This document shows, piece by piece, positions 16,763-25,823 of a stretch of 64,000 nucleotides of DNA (its first letter is position 1; each line of letters opens with the position of its first letter). Both the position numbers and the translations under genes were made by a program. Origin of the DNA: Litchfieldella qijiaojingensis. Lineage in GTDB: Bacteria > Pseudomonadota > Gammaproteobacteria > Pseudomonadales > Halomonadaceae. The stretch is taken from contig NZ_BMXS01000016.1 of assembly GCF_014651875.1 (NCBI RefSeq), forward strand, positions 1-64,000, given 5' to 3'. Below the pieces are notes generated by a model. The model had not been told where the DNA came from. It was given only the letters and a program-made list of their open reading frames with translations, and did no database searches.

Positions 16763-16927
16763 GTCATTACTATAAAGCGCGAGTAACATACCGCATCACA
16801 TCCCGCCAGACATGTAGAGGTCGCTTTCACGACACTACGCGCACCGGGATGCCCCAAGAATGCGTTAACTGAATCCACCAGGCGTCGCTCGGCGGATTCG
16901 GTCGACAACAACAAACGAGGGTATCCC

Positions 16928-18502
16928 ATGAGACAAGATGACGACCCCGTCCTGACACCCGGTCAGGACAACAAACAGGTTATGGGGCTGGATTTCCATA
17001 ACCCGGTGTTTCCGCTTTCCGCCATTGCCATCCTGGCATTCATCATCTATGCATTGGTCTATCCGGAGGTGGCCAACCAGCAACTCGGCGCCGCACGCGG
17101 TTGGTCGATCGAACATTTCGACTGGCTGTTCATGATCGCCGGCAATATCTTCGTGGTGTTCTGTATTGCATTGATCTTTCTCCCTGTCGGCAAGATTCGC
17201 CTGGGAGGCCAGGACGCTCGTCCCGAGTACTCGCGAGTGTCATGGTTTGCCATGCTGTTCGCCGCTGGCATGGGTATCGGCTTGATGTTCTGGAGCGTGG
17301 CCGAACCGGTGGCCTATTACACCGACTGGTACGGCACGCCGTTGAACGCCGCCGCCGGCACCGCCGAAGGCGCCAGCGCCGCCATGGGCGCAACCATGTT
17401 CCATTGGGGACTCCATCCCTGGGCGATCTACGGTGTGGTGGGGCTGTCGCTGGCCTTCTTCGCCTATAATCAAGGATTGCCCCTGACCCTGCGTTCAGCG
17501 TTCTACCCGCTCCTCGGTGAGCGTACCCGCGGTTGGATCGGCCATATCATCGATATCGTCGCCGTACTGGCCACGATCTTTGGCCTGGCCACTTCGCTGG
17601 GCTTCGGCGCCAGCCAGGCGGCCGGCGGGTTGGCCTATCTGTTCGATGTTCCCAATACCATTGGCACCCAGCTCGCCATCATCGTGGTGGTTACCGCCGT
17701 GGCGCTGTTCTCGGTATGGCGCGGCATCGACGGCGGGGTCAAGCTGTTCTCCAATATCAACATGGTGATTGCCCTGACACTGCTGCTGTTCGTGGTGCTT
17801 ACTGGCTCCACCCTGCTGTTCATCAACGGCCTGTGGACCACCACCGTCGACTACGTGGCCCATATCGTACCGCTGTCGAACTGGATCGGTCGCGACGACC
17901 AGACCTGGTACCACGGCTGGACGGTCTTCTACTGGGCCTGGTGGATCTCCTGGTCACCGTTCGTTGGCATGTTCATCGCACGCGTCTCGCGTGGCCGCAC
18001 GGTACGCGAATTCCTGACCGCGGTACTGGTGGTCCCGACCGTGGTGACCATCGTGTGGATGACGGCCTTTGGCGGTACCGCGCTGGAACAAGCTGCCAAC
18101 AACGTGGGCGCGCTATCCGAGGGCATCAGCGACGTGTCGCTGGCAATGTTCCAGATGCTCGAGCACCTGCCGCTGACGATGCTGACCTCGACCCTGGCCA
18201 TCGTACTGGTGCTGGTGTTCTTCATCACCTCGTCGGACTCCGGTTCTCTGGTGATCGACAACATCACCGCCGGGGGCAAGACCGATGCGCCCAAGAGCCA
18301 GCGCGTATTCTGGGCAACCCTGGAAGGTGTGATCGCCGGGGTATTGCTGTATGGCGGTGGCAGCACAGCCCTCAGTGCGCTGCAGGCAGGCGCCGTGACC
18401 ACTGGCCTGCCTTTCACCCTGGTGTTGCTGGTAATGTGCTTCAGCCTCTACAAGGGGCTGCACCAGGAGCAACGTCAACTGGGATTGACCGCGGCCACCT
18501 GA
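16928..18502 (+). CDS. BCCT family osmolyte transporter (first copy)
   Basis: 524-residue secondary transporter of the betaine/choline/carnitine family with 12 predicted membrane helices. It imports quaternary ammonium compounds such as glycine betaine, driven by sodium or protons. Signatures: the glycine-rich TM3 motif AAGMGIGLMFWSVAEP (about 114-129), the family TM8 motif with FYWAWWISWSPFVGMFIARVS (aromatic substrate cage), and GRTVREF. The N-terminal and C-terminal tails are short, unlike BetP or BetT with long regulatory tails, so osmosensing by a long C-terminus is not evident. The start has GAGGG 8 bp upstream. A second BCCT gene follows after 275 bp. The exact substrate (betaine, choline, dimethylglycine) is undetermined. 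Confidence 0.93.
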   Translation: MRQDDDPVLTPGQDNKQVMGLDFHNPVFPLSAIAILAFIIYALVYPEVANQQLGAARGWSIEHFDWLFMIAGNIFVVFCIALIFLPVGKIRLGGQDARPEYSRVSWFAMLFAAGMGIGLMFWSVAEPVAYYTDWYGTPLNAAAGTAEGASAAMGATMFHWGLHPWAIYGVVGLSLAFFAYNQGLPLTLRSAFYPLLGERTRGWIGHIIDIVAVLATIFGLATSLGFGASQAAGGLAYLFDVPNTIGTQLAIIVVVTAVALFSVWRGIDGGVKLFSNINMVIALTLLLFVVLTGSTLLFINGLWTTTVDYVAHIVPLSNWIGRDDQTWYHGWTVFYWAWWISWSPFVGMFIARVSRGRTVREFLTAVLVVPTVVTIVWMTAFGGTALEQAANNVGALSEGISDVSLAMFQMLEHLPLTMLTSTLAIVLVLVFFITSSDSGSLVIDNITAGGKTDAPKSQRVFWATLEGVIAGVLLYGGGSTALSALQAGAVTTGLPFTLVLLVMCFSLYKGLHQEQRQLGLTAAT

Positions 18503-18777
18503 AGCGTTGACCCATCGTGCCGGTAAGCAATACCGACCGGTTTCGCCTACCCTGCCAGGGACGGCCCGTTCAAGGCTTCCCTGGCATTGTCGTGACTAAG
18601 TTACCAAACTGATTGGACAAACCCACGACTCATTCCGGTATGGTATGGAGGCCACTCATCGCATTCAGCAGGCTGAAGGAGACACAAGAATGGAGAAAAA
18701 AACATAGTCCGGGAAGACTTATCCAACCCGACTTGAGCGATGCAGTTACCTGAAGTCACTCAGACGGAGATTCCACT

Positions 18778-20448
18778 GTGGCAAATCATTCCTCTCAACA
18801 AACAGCCAAGGGGCAGAACGCAGGCTCCGAAGGCATACCCGCCCCTGACGGGCCGGCAAACCTCATCGATACCGACTACGTGATCGGCCAGGACAATATC
18901 ACCGCCAGCCCCTTGGGGATCAACGTCGACCTGCATGGCAAGGTCTTCACCTTCTCCTCGCTGGTGATCCTGTTCTTCGTGATCATCACACTAGCCCTGC
19001 AGGATGAGATCGAACCCATCTTCGATGCCATGTTCGGCTTCCTCACCGGGAACCTGTCGTGGTTCTTCCTACTGGCGGCCAATATCTTCGTGGTCCTCTC
19101 CATCGTGCTGATCTTCACCCCGCTGGGGAAGGTTCGGATCGGCGGCATGCATGCCAAGCCCGACTTCAGCTACCTGGGCTGGTTCTCCATGCTGTTCGCC
19201 GCCGGCATGGGCATCGGCCTGATGTTCTACGGTGTCTCCGAGCCGATCACGCACTTCGACACCGCCCTTGGCGGCACCAGTATGGAAAACGGCGCACGCA
19301 CCGACTGGGCGCCGCTGGGTGCCGCCGCCGGTAATGCACAGGGCGCGATATCGCTGAGCATGGCCGCCACCATCTTTCACTGGGGCCTGCACCCATGGGG
19401 TATCTATGCCGTGGTGGCGCTCGCGCTGGCGCTATTTGCCTACAACAAGGGGTTACCGCTGACCATGCGCTCGATTTTCTACCCGATTCTGGGAGAGCGT
19501 ATCTGGGGTTGGCCGGGGCATGTCATCGACATCCTGGCAGTGTTCGCCACGCTGTTCGGACTGGCCACCTCGCTGGGGCTGGGCGCCACCCAGGCCACGG
19601 CGGGGCTCGGCTACCTGTTCGGCGTGCCCGCCACCAACACCACCATGGTGCTGTTGATCATGGGCATTACCGCCGTGGCGCTGGTCTCGGTGGTGCTCGG
19701 CGTCGACAAGGGCGTGAAGCGGCTCTCGCAGCTCAACATGATTCTCGCCGGTTTGCTGCTGCTGTTCGTGATCCTCGTGGGCCCGACCCTGATGATCGTT
19801 ACCGGCTTCTTCGAGAACCTGCTCTCCTACGCCGTGAACCTGCCGGCGCTGTCCAACCCCTTCGGGCGCGAGGACGCCAACTTCTCCCAGGGCTGGACGG
19901 CCTTCTACTGGGCCTGGTGGATCGCCTGGTCGCCGTTTGTCGGCATGTTCATCGCCCGGGTCAGCCGTGGCCGCACGGTCCGCGAGTTCCTGATCGCCGT
20001 GCTGCTGGTGCCCTCGGTGGTCTCGGTGCTGTGGATGACCTCCTTCGGCGGCACCGCCATCGACCAGGCCGTCAACCAGGGCTTCGAAGGCGTCCGGGAG
20101 GCAGCCCTCGAGCTGCAGCTCTTCCAGATGCTCGGCCAGCTGCCGCTGACGGCCATCACCTCCTTCGTGGCCATCGTGCTGGTGATGGTGTTCTTCATCA
20201 CCTCCTCCGACTCCGGATCGCTGGTGATCGACTCGATCACCGCCGGCGGCAAGGTCGACGCCCCCAAGCCGCAGCGGGTGTTCTGGGCCACCATCGAAGG
20301 CGCCATCGCCATCGCCCTGCTGTTGGGTGGCGGCCTCACGGCCCTGCAGACGGCGGTGATCACCACCGGCCTACCCTTCACACTGGTGTTGCTGGCCGCC
20401 TGCTACGCCATCGTCAAGGGGCTGATGAGCGAACCCAAGGCTGCCTGA
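18778..20448 (+). CDS. BCCT family osmolyte transporter (second copy)
   Basis: 556-residue paralogue of the preceding transporter, GTG start at 18778 behind GGAG. A hydrophilic N-terminal segment of about 60 residues (NHSSQQTAKGQNAGSEG) precedes 12 helices. It carries the same TM3 (AAGMGIGLMFYGVSEP) and TM8 (FYWAWWIAWSPFVGMFIARV) motifs. It differs by an insert after TM3 (TALGGTSMENGARTDWAPLG) and in the substrate-pocket surroundings, so its substrate may differ from the first copy. A strong terminator follows. Tandem BCCT genes with a nearby betaine catabolic set suggest dual use of betaine as osmolyte and carbon/nitrogen source. Confidence 0.93.
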   Translation: MANHSSQQTAKGQNAGSEGIPAPDGPANLIDTDYVIGQDNITASPLGINVDLHGKVFTFSSLVILFFVIITLALQDEIEPIFDAMFGFLTGNLSWFFLLAANIFVVLSIVLIFTPLGKVRIGGMHAKPDFSYLGWFSMLFAAGMGIGLMFYGVSEPITHFDTALGGTSMENGARTDWAPLGAAAGNAQGAISLSMAATIFHWGLHPWGIYAVVALALALFAYNKGLPLTMRSIFYPILGERIWGWPGHVIDILAVFATLFGLATSLGLGATQATAGLGYLFGVPATNTTMVLLIMGITAVALVSVVLGVDKGVKRLSQLNMILAGLLLLFVILVGPTLMIVTGFFENLLSYAVNLPALSNPFGREDANFSQGWTAFYWAWWIAWSPFVGMFIARVSRGRTVREFLIAVLLVPSVVSVLWMTSFGGTAIDQAVNQGFEGVREAALELQLFQMLGQLPLTAITSFVAIVLVMVFFITSSDSGSLVIDSITAGGKVDAPKPQRVFWATIEGAIAIALLLGGGLTALQTAVITTGLPFTLVLLAACYAIVKGLMSEPKAA

Positions 20449-20465
20449 CACAACAGCCCGCAACA

Positions 20466-20501
20466 AACACGACAGGCGGCCTTGTGGCCGCCTGTCGTGT
20501 T
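20466..20501 (+). terminator. Terminator after the BCCT genes
   Basis: Perfect 16-bp stem AACACGACAGGCGGCC / GGCCGCCTGTCGTGTT with a 4-nt loop, followed by TT; it lies 18 bp after the stop and before a convergent gene. Confidence 0.85.
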
Positions 20502-20529
20502 TTCCCACTCGCCTCCCGCCAGAGGCCTT

Positions 20530-21252
20530 CTAGCTCCATAATTCCCCGACCGGCGTATCCCACTGGTAGCGGTTGGCGATCTGCGCCTGCAGCAGTTCCG
20601 CCGTGGCTAGCGCATCGATCAACGCATGGTGGCCCTGATAAGCCGGCAGACCATAACGCAGCCGGCTGTTGTGCAGACGAATGGATACCGGCGGGCGCCC
20701 CATCCAGCGCCGAAACCGTGCCCAGGGTGATTGACGGTGCAGGCGTGCCTCCAACGACATGGTGTCGATCACCGGAAAGCGCACCCCCTGCCCCAGGCGC
20801 GCCTTGACGGCAGTATCGAAGAACGGCCTTTCGATATGGCGGTAGTGCACCACGGCCAGTCGACCCGCCAGCATGGCCAGCACTTCCTCCAGGATCTCTT
20901 CCAGATCGGGGGCTTCGGCGATCTCAGAATGAGTGATGCGATGAAAAGTCACCGATTTCCGACTCAAGGGACGAGGTGGCCGCACCACCCAGTAGCGGCG
21001 CTGAGCCAGAAGAATGCGCTGCAACGTGAAGGGAACCAGGCCGATGCTGACGATGGCGTGACGTCGCTCGTCGAGGCCGGTGGTTTCCATGTCCATGGCG
21101 ACCAGGGGCGCCTCACCGATCGGCGTCTCGGGTGCCAGGCTGCCGGCGGCGAAGAAGCGTGCCAAGCGTGGCTCACGAGCAACGGCGGCGCATCGTATCA
21201 TGTATTCCGACCAGTCTGGCCGCGATTGCTGGGGGAGGCGAAAGGAGGGCAT
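20530..21252 (-). CDS. DnaQ-like 3'-5' exonuclease (DEDDh)
   Basis: About 240 residues. It carries the three exonuclease motifs of the DnaQ/epsilon superfamily: ExoI in AMDMETTGLD (D and E ligands), ExoII around RLAVVHYRHIERPFF (less canonical), and ExoIII HHALIDALATAEL (H-x4-D). It is not the replicative DnaQ proofreading subunit; free-standing relatives next to CNMP/CBS/DUF294 genes are common in Pseudomonas-like genomes. The ATG at 21252 lies 4 nt after the upstream stop (21257); an in-frame GTG at 21267 would overlap it. The two genes are translationally coupled. The nucleic acid substrate is unknown. Confidence 0.8.
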   Translation of the reverse strand: MPSFRLPQQSRPDWSEYMIRCAAVAREPRLARFFAAGSLAPETPIGEAPLVAMDMETTGLDERRHAIVSIGLVPFTLQRILLAQRRYWVVRPPRPLSRKSVTFHRITHSEIAEAPDLEEILEEVLAMLAGRLAVVHYRHIERPFFDTAVKARLGQGVRFPVIDTMSLEARLHRQSPWARFRRWMGRPPVSIRLHNSRLRYGLPAYQGHHALIDALATAELLQAQIANRYQWDTPVGELWS

Positions 21253-21256
21253 CGGA

Positions 21257-23167
21257 TCAGAGCGCACGACTCGTGGTGGGAATGGGATAGCGGTATTTCA
21301 GGAACTTCTGGGCATTGCTCAACACCTGGAAGGCATCCTTGAGATTGTGGCGCTCGGTATCCGAGACATTGCCCGGCTCGATATTGTTGTCCGGCACCCG
21401 CTCCTCCTCGATGTCGATCACCTGGTGGCGAATGCGCACCATGGCGATGAACTCCAGTGCATAACGGATCTTGTCACCGGTGCCCGCCGGCAATAACTGA
21501 GTCTTGGCAATGTCATCGAGGCGATCGAAGGAGTTCTGGGCCCGAGAACCACAGGCCAGGGCGTGTACCCGGATCAGGTCGGTCATCGGTGCCGTGCCGC
21601 GCCGCTTGAGGTTGATGGAATTGTTCTGCTTGCCATCCTTCTCCATCACGAAGGTGCGGAAGAAGCCCAGTGGTGGCGTGCGATTGAGCGCATTGCGTGC
21701 CATGGCCGCCAAGAAGTACGGACTTTGCGACGCCTTTTCAGCCACCAGATCCTGCAGCTGCTCGACGAAGGCTTCTTCGCCGTAAACACTGTCCAGATCG
21801 AAAAAGATCGAGCTATGCAGCAGGTGCTCCGGGTTCGGATTGTCGATCCAGTCGCTGAAATAGCCCTTCCACACCCGCAACGGCTGCCGCCATTGCGGGT
21901 TAGTGGCCATGATCCCTCCCTTGCAATAGGTATAGCCACAGGCATCCAGACCATCGCTGACTCGCTTCGCCAGTTCGGCGAAGTAGTCGTCGTGGCGCTG
22001 CGGATCGAAGCTGTCATCCAGAACCAGCGCGTTGTCCTGGTCGGTGACGATGCTTTGCTCGTTGCGCGCCATGGAGCCCAATGCCATGAAGCAGTAGGGA
22101 ACCGGTGGCGGCCCCAGCGCTTCCTGAGCCAACTCCAACAATCGTCGGGTGAAGCTCCGCCCGATGGTCGACAGCGCGCTACCGACCATCTGTGAGTTGG
22201 CACCGTCCTTGACCATGCGCACGAAGGCGGCTCGCACTTCCGGCTCTAGACGCCCCAGGCCTTGGGCATTGGGCTGACTGTAGATGTTGCTGACCAGATA
22301 GAGACTGCTGTGCGTTTCATAACGGATGATGTCCGACAGATGCAGCACCCCTACCGGCCGACGGCGGTACAGTACCGGCAAGTGGTGCACGTTACTGCGC
22401 AACATGTAGAGCATCGCCTCGTGCACCGACTCGTCGGAGCGGATAGTAATGAGATTCTCGGTCACCACATCGCCGACCGGCGTGGTGGCCGATAGCCCCT
22501 CGGCCACTATCCGGTTGCGAAGATCCTGATCGGTCAATATTCCCACCAACTGCCATTGGCGGCCCTTCTTGTCGGTAAAGGTGCGGCGGGGGTCGTCACC
22601 CGGCTCGGCGATGACCAGCACTGCCGAGACGCTTTCCTCGTTCATGCGCCTCGCGGCTTCCTGTACCGATACGCTCCGGTCGATCAGCAATGGGCCGCGA
22701 GTGACTAGCTTGCGGACCCGAGTGAGCATCATCTCGTTGCTCTTGCGCTGCTCTTCCACCGTCGACTTCAAGCGAGGTCTATCCAACTCGACGAAATCGG
22801 CGAAGTGCTCGTCCGCCTCGCAGAGGTGATGAAAGACACGCTCGGGAATGTAATAGATCAGGGTATCTTCGATGGCACGGGCGGGATGGCGTATGCGGTG
22901 ATTGCGCAACAAACTGAAGTGCCCGAAGATATCGCCCTCGCCCAGACGATTGTAGAGATCGCCATTGCGGCGGTAGATCTCCACCGCACCACTGCGGATA
23001 TACAATAGGTCGGAGATGGTGTCGTCCAGCTTGAGAACATCCGTGCCCGCCTTGAAATAGGCCACTTCCACTTGGCTGGCGACCTCGTCGAGCAATGCAT
23101 CGGGGAGGCTGTCGAAGGGAGGGAAGCGCCCCATGTGCTCTCGTATTTCCAGTAGCTCGACGTCCAT
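21257..23167 (-). CDS. CNMP-CBS-DUF294 putative nucleotidyltransferase
   Basis: 636-residue cytoplasmic signalling protein. Domains in order: cyclic-nucleotide-binding-like domain (about 10-125); two CBS domains (about 150-280, containing VGILTDQDLRNRIV and HHLPVLYRRRPVGVLHLSD); DUF294 nucleotidyltransferase (about 300-440) with the GlnD-like signature GSMARNEQSIVTDQDNALV, where the D-x-D pair should bind metal; and a DUF294 C-terminal helical domain. The architecture predicts a ligand-sensing enzyme that transfers a nucleotide to a protein or small molecule; no substrate is established. It is co-transcribed with the exonuclease gene that follows, a pairing conserved in related bacteria as I recall. 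Confidence 0.85.
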   Translation of the reverse strand: MDVELLEIREHMGRFPPFDSLPDALLDEVASQVEVAYFKAGTDVLKLDDTISDLLYIRSGAVEIYRRNGDLYNRLGEGDIFGHFSLLRNHRIRHPARAIEDTLIYYIPERVFHHLCEADEHFADFVELDRPRLKSTVEEQRKSNEMMLTRVRKLVTRGPLLIDRSVSVQEAARRMNEESVSAVLVIAEPGDDPRRTFTDKKGRQWQLVGILTDQDLRNRIVAEGLSATTPVGDVVTENLITIRSDESVHEAMLYMLRSNVHHLPVLYRRRPVGVLHLSDIIRYETHSSLYLVSNIYSQPNAQGLGRLEPEVRAAFVRMVKDGANSQMVGSALSTIGRSFTRRLLELAQEALGPPPVPYCFMALGSMARNEQSIVTDQDNALVLDDSFDPQRHDDYFAELAKRVSDGLDACGYTYCKGGIMATNPQWRQPLRVWKGYFSDWIDNPNPEHLLHSSIFFDLDSVYGEEAFVEQLQDLVAEKASQSPYFLAAMARNALNRTPPLGFFRTFVMEKDGKQNNSINLKRRGTAPMTDLIRVHALACGSRAQNSFDRLDDIAKTQLLPAGTGDKIRYALEFIAMVRIRHQVIDIEEERVPDNNIEPGNVSDTERHNLKDAFQVLSNAQKFLKYRYPIPTTSRAL

Positions 23168-23252
23168 GCACGACTCCTGCCCAGACAGACTATGACGCCA
23201 GTTTGAAGCGCCAAACGGTGGGTGTAAAGCGTGCCTTGCCTACCAGATACGC

Positions 23253-23280
23253 GAAAGGCCACCCGCAAGGATGGCCTTTC
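23253..23280 (-). terminator. Hairpin downstream of the DUF4168 gene
   Basis: GAAAGGCCA / TGGCCTTTC 9-bp stem around a loop that can pair internally (CC/GG). It lies 51 bp beyond the DUF4168 stop, before the next minus-strand gene. Confidence 0.5.
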
Positions 23281-23330
23281 ATATTGACGCTGTCGGTCAA
23301 AAAACCGACGACGATCAGCTTATGACTGCT

Positions 23331-23717
23331 CTATTGCTGCCCTGCCATCTGCTGAACTCGTTGCATCAATTCAGGGTCCTGCTGAATAGCGTGCCCGATT
23401 GCATTGAAGGTCTCTACGTCCAAGCCGCTACCCTCAACGACCTTGACCATCTCATCGTTGGCTTCCATGCGAATTTCCTGTTGGCTGGCCTCGTCTTCGG
23501 CTGCCTGAAGGCGTTCGGTGTACTCCTGCGAAATCACGGCGATTTCCTGAGAGGCGTCGGCGAACTGCTGAAGCTGTTCATCGCTGAAGTCCTGTGCCGG
23601 AGCGGCCTGGGACTGTGTGGGGTCTTGCGCGGGATCTTGCTGGGCAAAAGCTGCCTGAGCCGATACCAGGCCCGCTGTCAGCAGGGCGGCGGAAAACAGA
23701 GCAGTCATCCGTTGCAT
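23331..23717 (-). CDS. DUF4168 domain exported protein
   Basis: 128 residues: a signal peptide (about 1-25, ending AAFAQQ), a Gln/Pro/Asp-rich linker, then a helical DUF4168 domain beginning FSDEQLQQFADASQEIAVIS and ending QDPELMQRVQQMAG. Members are small periplasmic helical proteins of unknown function, often found in halotolerant proteobacteria and cyanobacteria. A GGAGG ribosome site precedes the ATG at 23717. It is a single-gene unit with a hairpin downstream; upstream is an AT-rich region with the short palindrome TTTGTT-GT-AACAAA (23788-23801). Confidence 0.85.
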   Translation of the reverse strand: MQRMTALFSAALLTAGLVSAQAAFAQQDPAQDPTQSQAAPAQDFSDEQLQQFADASQEIAVISQEYTERLQAAEDEASQQEIRMEANDEMVKVVEGSGLDVETFNAIGHAIQQDPELMQRVQQMAGQQ

Positions 23718-23956
23718 GTGATACCTCCAAGGGTGTGACAGTGAATGTGCCCTAGTGTGACGGCCATGAGTGGCCTAGGTTCAACACTTTGTTGTAACAA
23801 ATAGATACATGAAGTTATTCCAAACTTACATACGTCACTATTTTGCGACATTTAGTCCCTCTCATGTCATCATCCCAGTCCCTTTTCTTCCGCCATTGCT
23901 AATCAACGGGTAAGGTAGGATTTTCCACGGCTTCTCGAAAGACAAGGACTGCCCAC

Positions 23957-24901
23957 ATGTCTGCCTCTCGAACGTCCTCACTCGCCATCGCCGCCATGCC
24001 GGCCTTATTCGTGCTGCTGTGGAGCACCGGCTTCATCGGTGCCAAGTTCGGGCTTCCTTATGCGGAACCCTTTACTTTTTTGTTCGTGCGTTTCGTGCTG
24101 ACTCTGGCATTGTTGATTCCCCTGGTATTCCTGCTCAAAGGCGGCTGGCCGAAAGGCCCACGGCTGTGGGGGCATATCGCTGTTTCGGGTCTGATGGTGC
24201 ATGGTGCCTATCTGGGCGGTGTCTTCTATGGCATCTACCTGGGCATGCCGGCAGGGCTGGCCTCGCTGCTGGTCGGCCTGCAACCGCTGCTGACCGCGGC
24301 CTTGGCCCGGCCACTGCTCGACGAGCGCTTGAGTCCATCCCAATGGACCGGGCTGGCTCTGGGGCTGGTGGGTATCACGTTGGTACTGGGTAGTAAGCTG
24401 GACCCAGGCGATGGTGGACTGTTCCACGGCTTCGGGCTGGGCGCCTTGGCCAGTGTACTGGTCGCACTGTGTGGCATCTCCTGTGGCACTCTCTACCAGA
24501 AACGTTACTGCACGGGGATGCCACTGCTTGGGGGCACAGTCGTTCAGTATCTAGGCGCCGGAGTGCTACTGGGGCTCGGCGCCCTGCTGCTCGAAGAGCG
24601 GCATATCGACTGGACGCCCACCTTCATCCTGACCCTCGGCTGGCTGGTGCTGGTATTGTCGATCGCCGCCATCCTGTTGCTGATGGCATTGATCAAGCGT
24701 GGCGAAGCCTCGCGCGTGGCCAGTCTGTTCTATCTGGTACCGCCGGTCACCGCCCTGGAAGCCTGGTGGCTGTTCGACGAGGCGCTGCCGCCCATCGCCC
24801 TGGTGGGCATGGCCGTCGTATTGACTGGGGTCGTGATGGTAGTGAAGGGCAAGCGAACCACCTTCAAGAAAGGCGCCGCGGATACGACCAAGAGAGCGTA
24901 G
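23957..24901 (+). CDS. EamA/DMT family transporter
   Basis: 314-residue inner-membrane protein with 10 predicted helices made of two EamA repeats (about 10-140 and 160-292), typical of drug/metabolite exporters such as RhaT or YdcZ relatives. Visible signatures include LLWSTGFIGAKFGLPYAEP near the start, and GEASRVASLFYLVPPVTALE with FDEALPP in the second repeat. It has a short basic C-terminus. It stands alone, facing etfB convergently. The substrate is unknown; family members export amino acids or metabolites. Confidence 0.88.
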   Translation: MSASRTSSLAIAAMPALFVLLWSTGFIGAKFGLPYAEPFTFLFVRFVLTLALLIPLVFLLKGGWPKGPRLWGHIAVSGLMVHGAYLGGVFYGIYLGMPAGLASLLVGLQPLLTAALARPLLDERLSPSQWTGLALGLVGITLVLGSKLDPGDGGLFHGFGLGALASVLVALCGISCGTLYQKRYCTGMPLLGGTVVQYLGAGVLLGLGALLLEERHIDWTPTFILTLGWLVLVLSIAAILLLMALIKRGEASRVASLFYLVPPVTALEAWWLFDEALPPIALVGMAVVLTGVVMVVKGKRTTFKKGAADTTKRA

Positions 24902-24931
24902 GCCGAGCAGGTTGGAGAGAGTGCACGTAAA

Positions 24932-24965
24932 CTGTGGCTGACCCGGGCACGGGCATCAGCCACAG
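24932..24965. terminator. Hairpin between EamA gene and etfB
   Basis: Perfect 10-bp stem CTGTGGCTGA / TCAGCCACAG with a 14-nt loop, in the 103-bp gap between convergent genes. Confidence 0.6.
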
Positions 24966-24968
24966 CAA

Positions 24969-25000
24969 CGTCCTGAATCAGGAGCGTCCTGGATCAGGAG
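24969..25000. repeat. Tandem 16-bp repeat, two copies
   Basis: CGTCCTGAATCAGGAG (24969-24984) followed directly by CGTCCTGGATCAGGAG (24985-25000), one mismatch. Each copy contains a partial palindrome (TCCTGA-A-TCAGGA). It ends 4 bp before the etfB stop. Confidence 0.75.
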
Positions 25001-25004
25001 TTTC

Positions 25005-25823
25005 CTAGCGCAGTACCGCTTCCTCCTTGAGCAGCTTGTAGATCGCCTCGGCGCCCTGTTCCGGCGTCACGTCGGACAGCACTTGGCCGCCCCCCCCCTC
25101 GGCCTTGGCCGCGGCGGCCTTGAAACGGTCACGGGCCGAGGCCGCCTTGACGATCTTCAACCGCTTGGGTCGCTTGCGAGCAGCTTGCACCGTCCAGTCG
25201 TTCGAGGCTTCGTCGAATACCGCAGGAGCCTCGGCAAGGCGCATTTCACCTCGGCGTGCCGGCCCGTAGGCGCTCTGCCGCGCGGCCGATGCGGCGCCAT
25301 CGACGGTAACGATGGCCGGCAGGCGCACCTGAAGCCGACGACGCTGACCTCGAGGCAGGGCCTGGAGCAGGGTGGCAACGCCATTCTCCACCTTTTCCAC
25401 GTTGGCCAAGCCGCTGACCATCGGCCAGCCCAGACGTTCGGCAAGTAGATAGGGCAACAAGCCGGAGCCTTCTCCCTGTTCGGCACGTTCGCCGGTAATC
25501 ACCAACTGGGGCTTCGCTTCGCTCAGGGCGCTGGCCAAGGCGGGAATCACATCGGCACCCGGCGGTTGCTCGACCAGGGTCAGGGCTTGGAAGCCCATGC
25601 CCAGATAGCCCCGCAGCGCGCCTTCGCTCTCCTCGTCGAGTACTCCCGCATGCACTAGCGTAATACGCGACTTGTCGAGGGACATGGCCAGCTCAACGCC
25701 CCGGGCATCCTGGTCGGCACGACGTGCGCGACCGGTCAGCGGATGTCGACCGATGGACACTAGAACCGCAACTTCGAGCGCCCCCCGGGCTTGAGCGTCA
25801 GGGGCTTGGGCCTCAGGCTGCAT
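25005..25823 (-). CDS. etfB: Electron transfer flavoprotein beta subunit of the dimethylglycine system
   Basis: 272-residue EtfB-type subunit that with EtfA accepts electrons from demethylation and passes them to the respiratory chain. ETF adenine-nucleotide-binding features are recognisable: ELAMSLDKSRITLVHAG near residue 50, YLGMGFQALTLVEQP, and VITGERAEQGEGSGLLPYLLAERLGWP. The order dgcA-dgcB-etfA-etfB matches the Pseudomonas dimethylglycine operon. The 11-bp overlap with etfA (25813-25823) implies coupled translation. The coding strand holds a run of nine G (25090-25098) encoding part of a Gly tract (EGGGGQ), a possible slippage site. Confidence 0.9.
   Translation of the reverse strand: MQPEAQAPDAQARGALEVAVLVSIGRHPLTGRARRADQDARGVELAMSLDKSRITLVHAGVLDEESEGALRGYLGMGFQALTLVEQPPGADVIPALASALSEAKPQLVITGERAEQGEGSGLLPYLLAERLGWPMVSGLANVEKVENGVATLLQALPRGQRRRLQVRLPAIVTVDGAASAARQSAYGPARRGEMRLAEAPAVFDEASNDWTVQAARKRPKRLKIVKAASARDRFKAAAAKAEGGGGQVLSDVTPEQGAEAIYKLLKEEAVLR

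Noticed and set aside
18503-18777. Promoter TTGGAC ... TATGGT before the second BCCT gene
   Set aside because: The spacer would be about 20 nt, too long for a confident sigma-70 call; nothing else was identified in this 275-bp gap.
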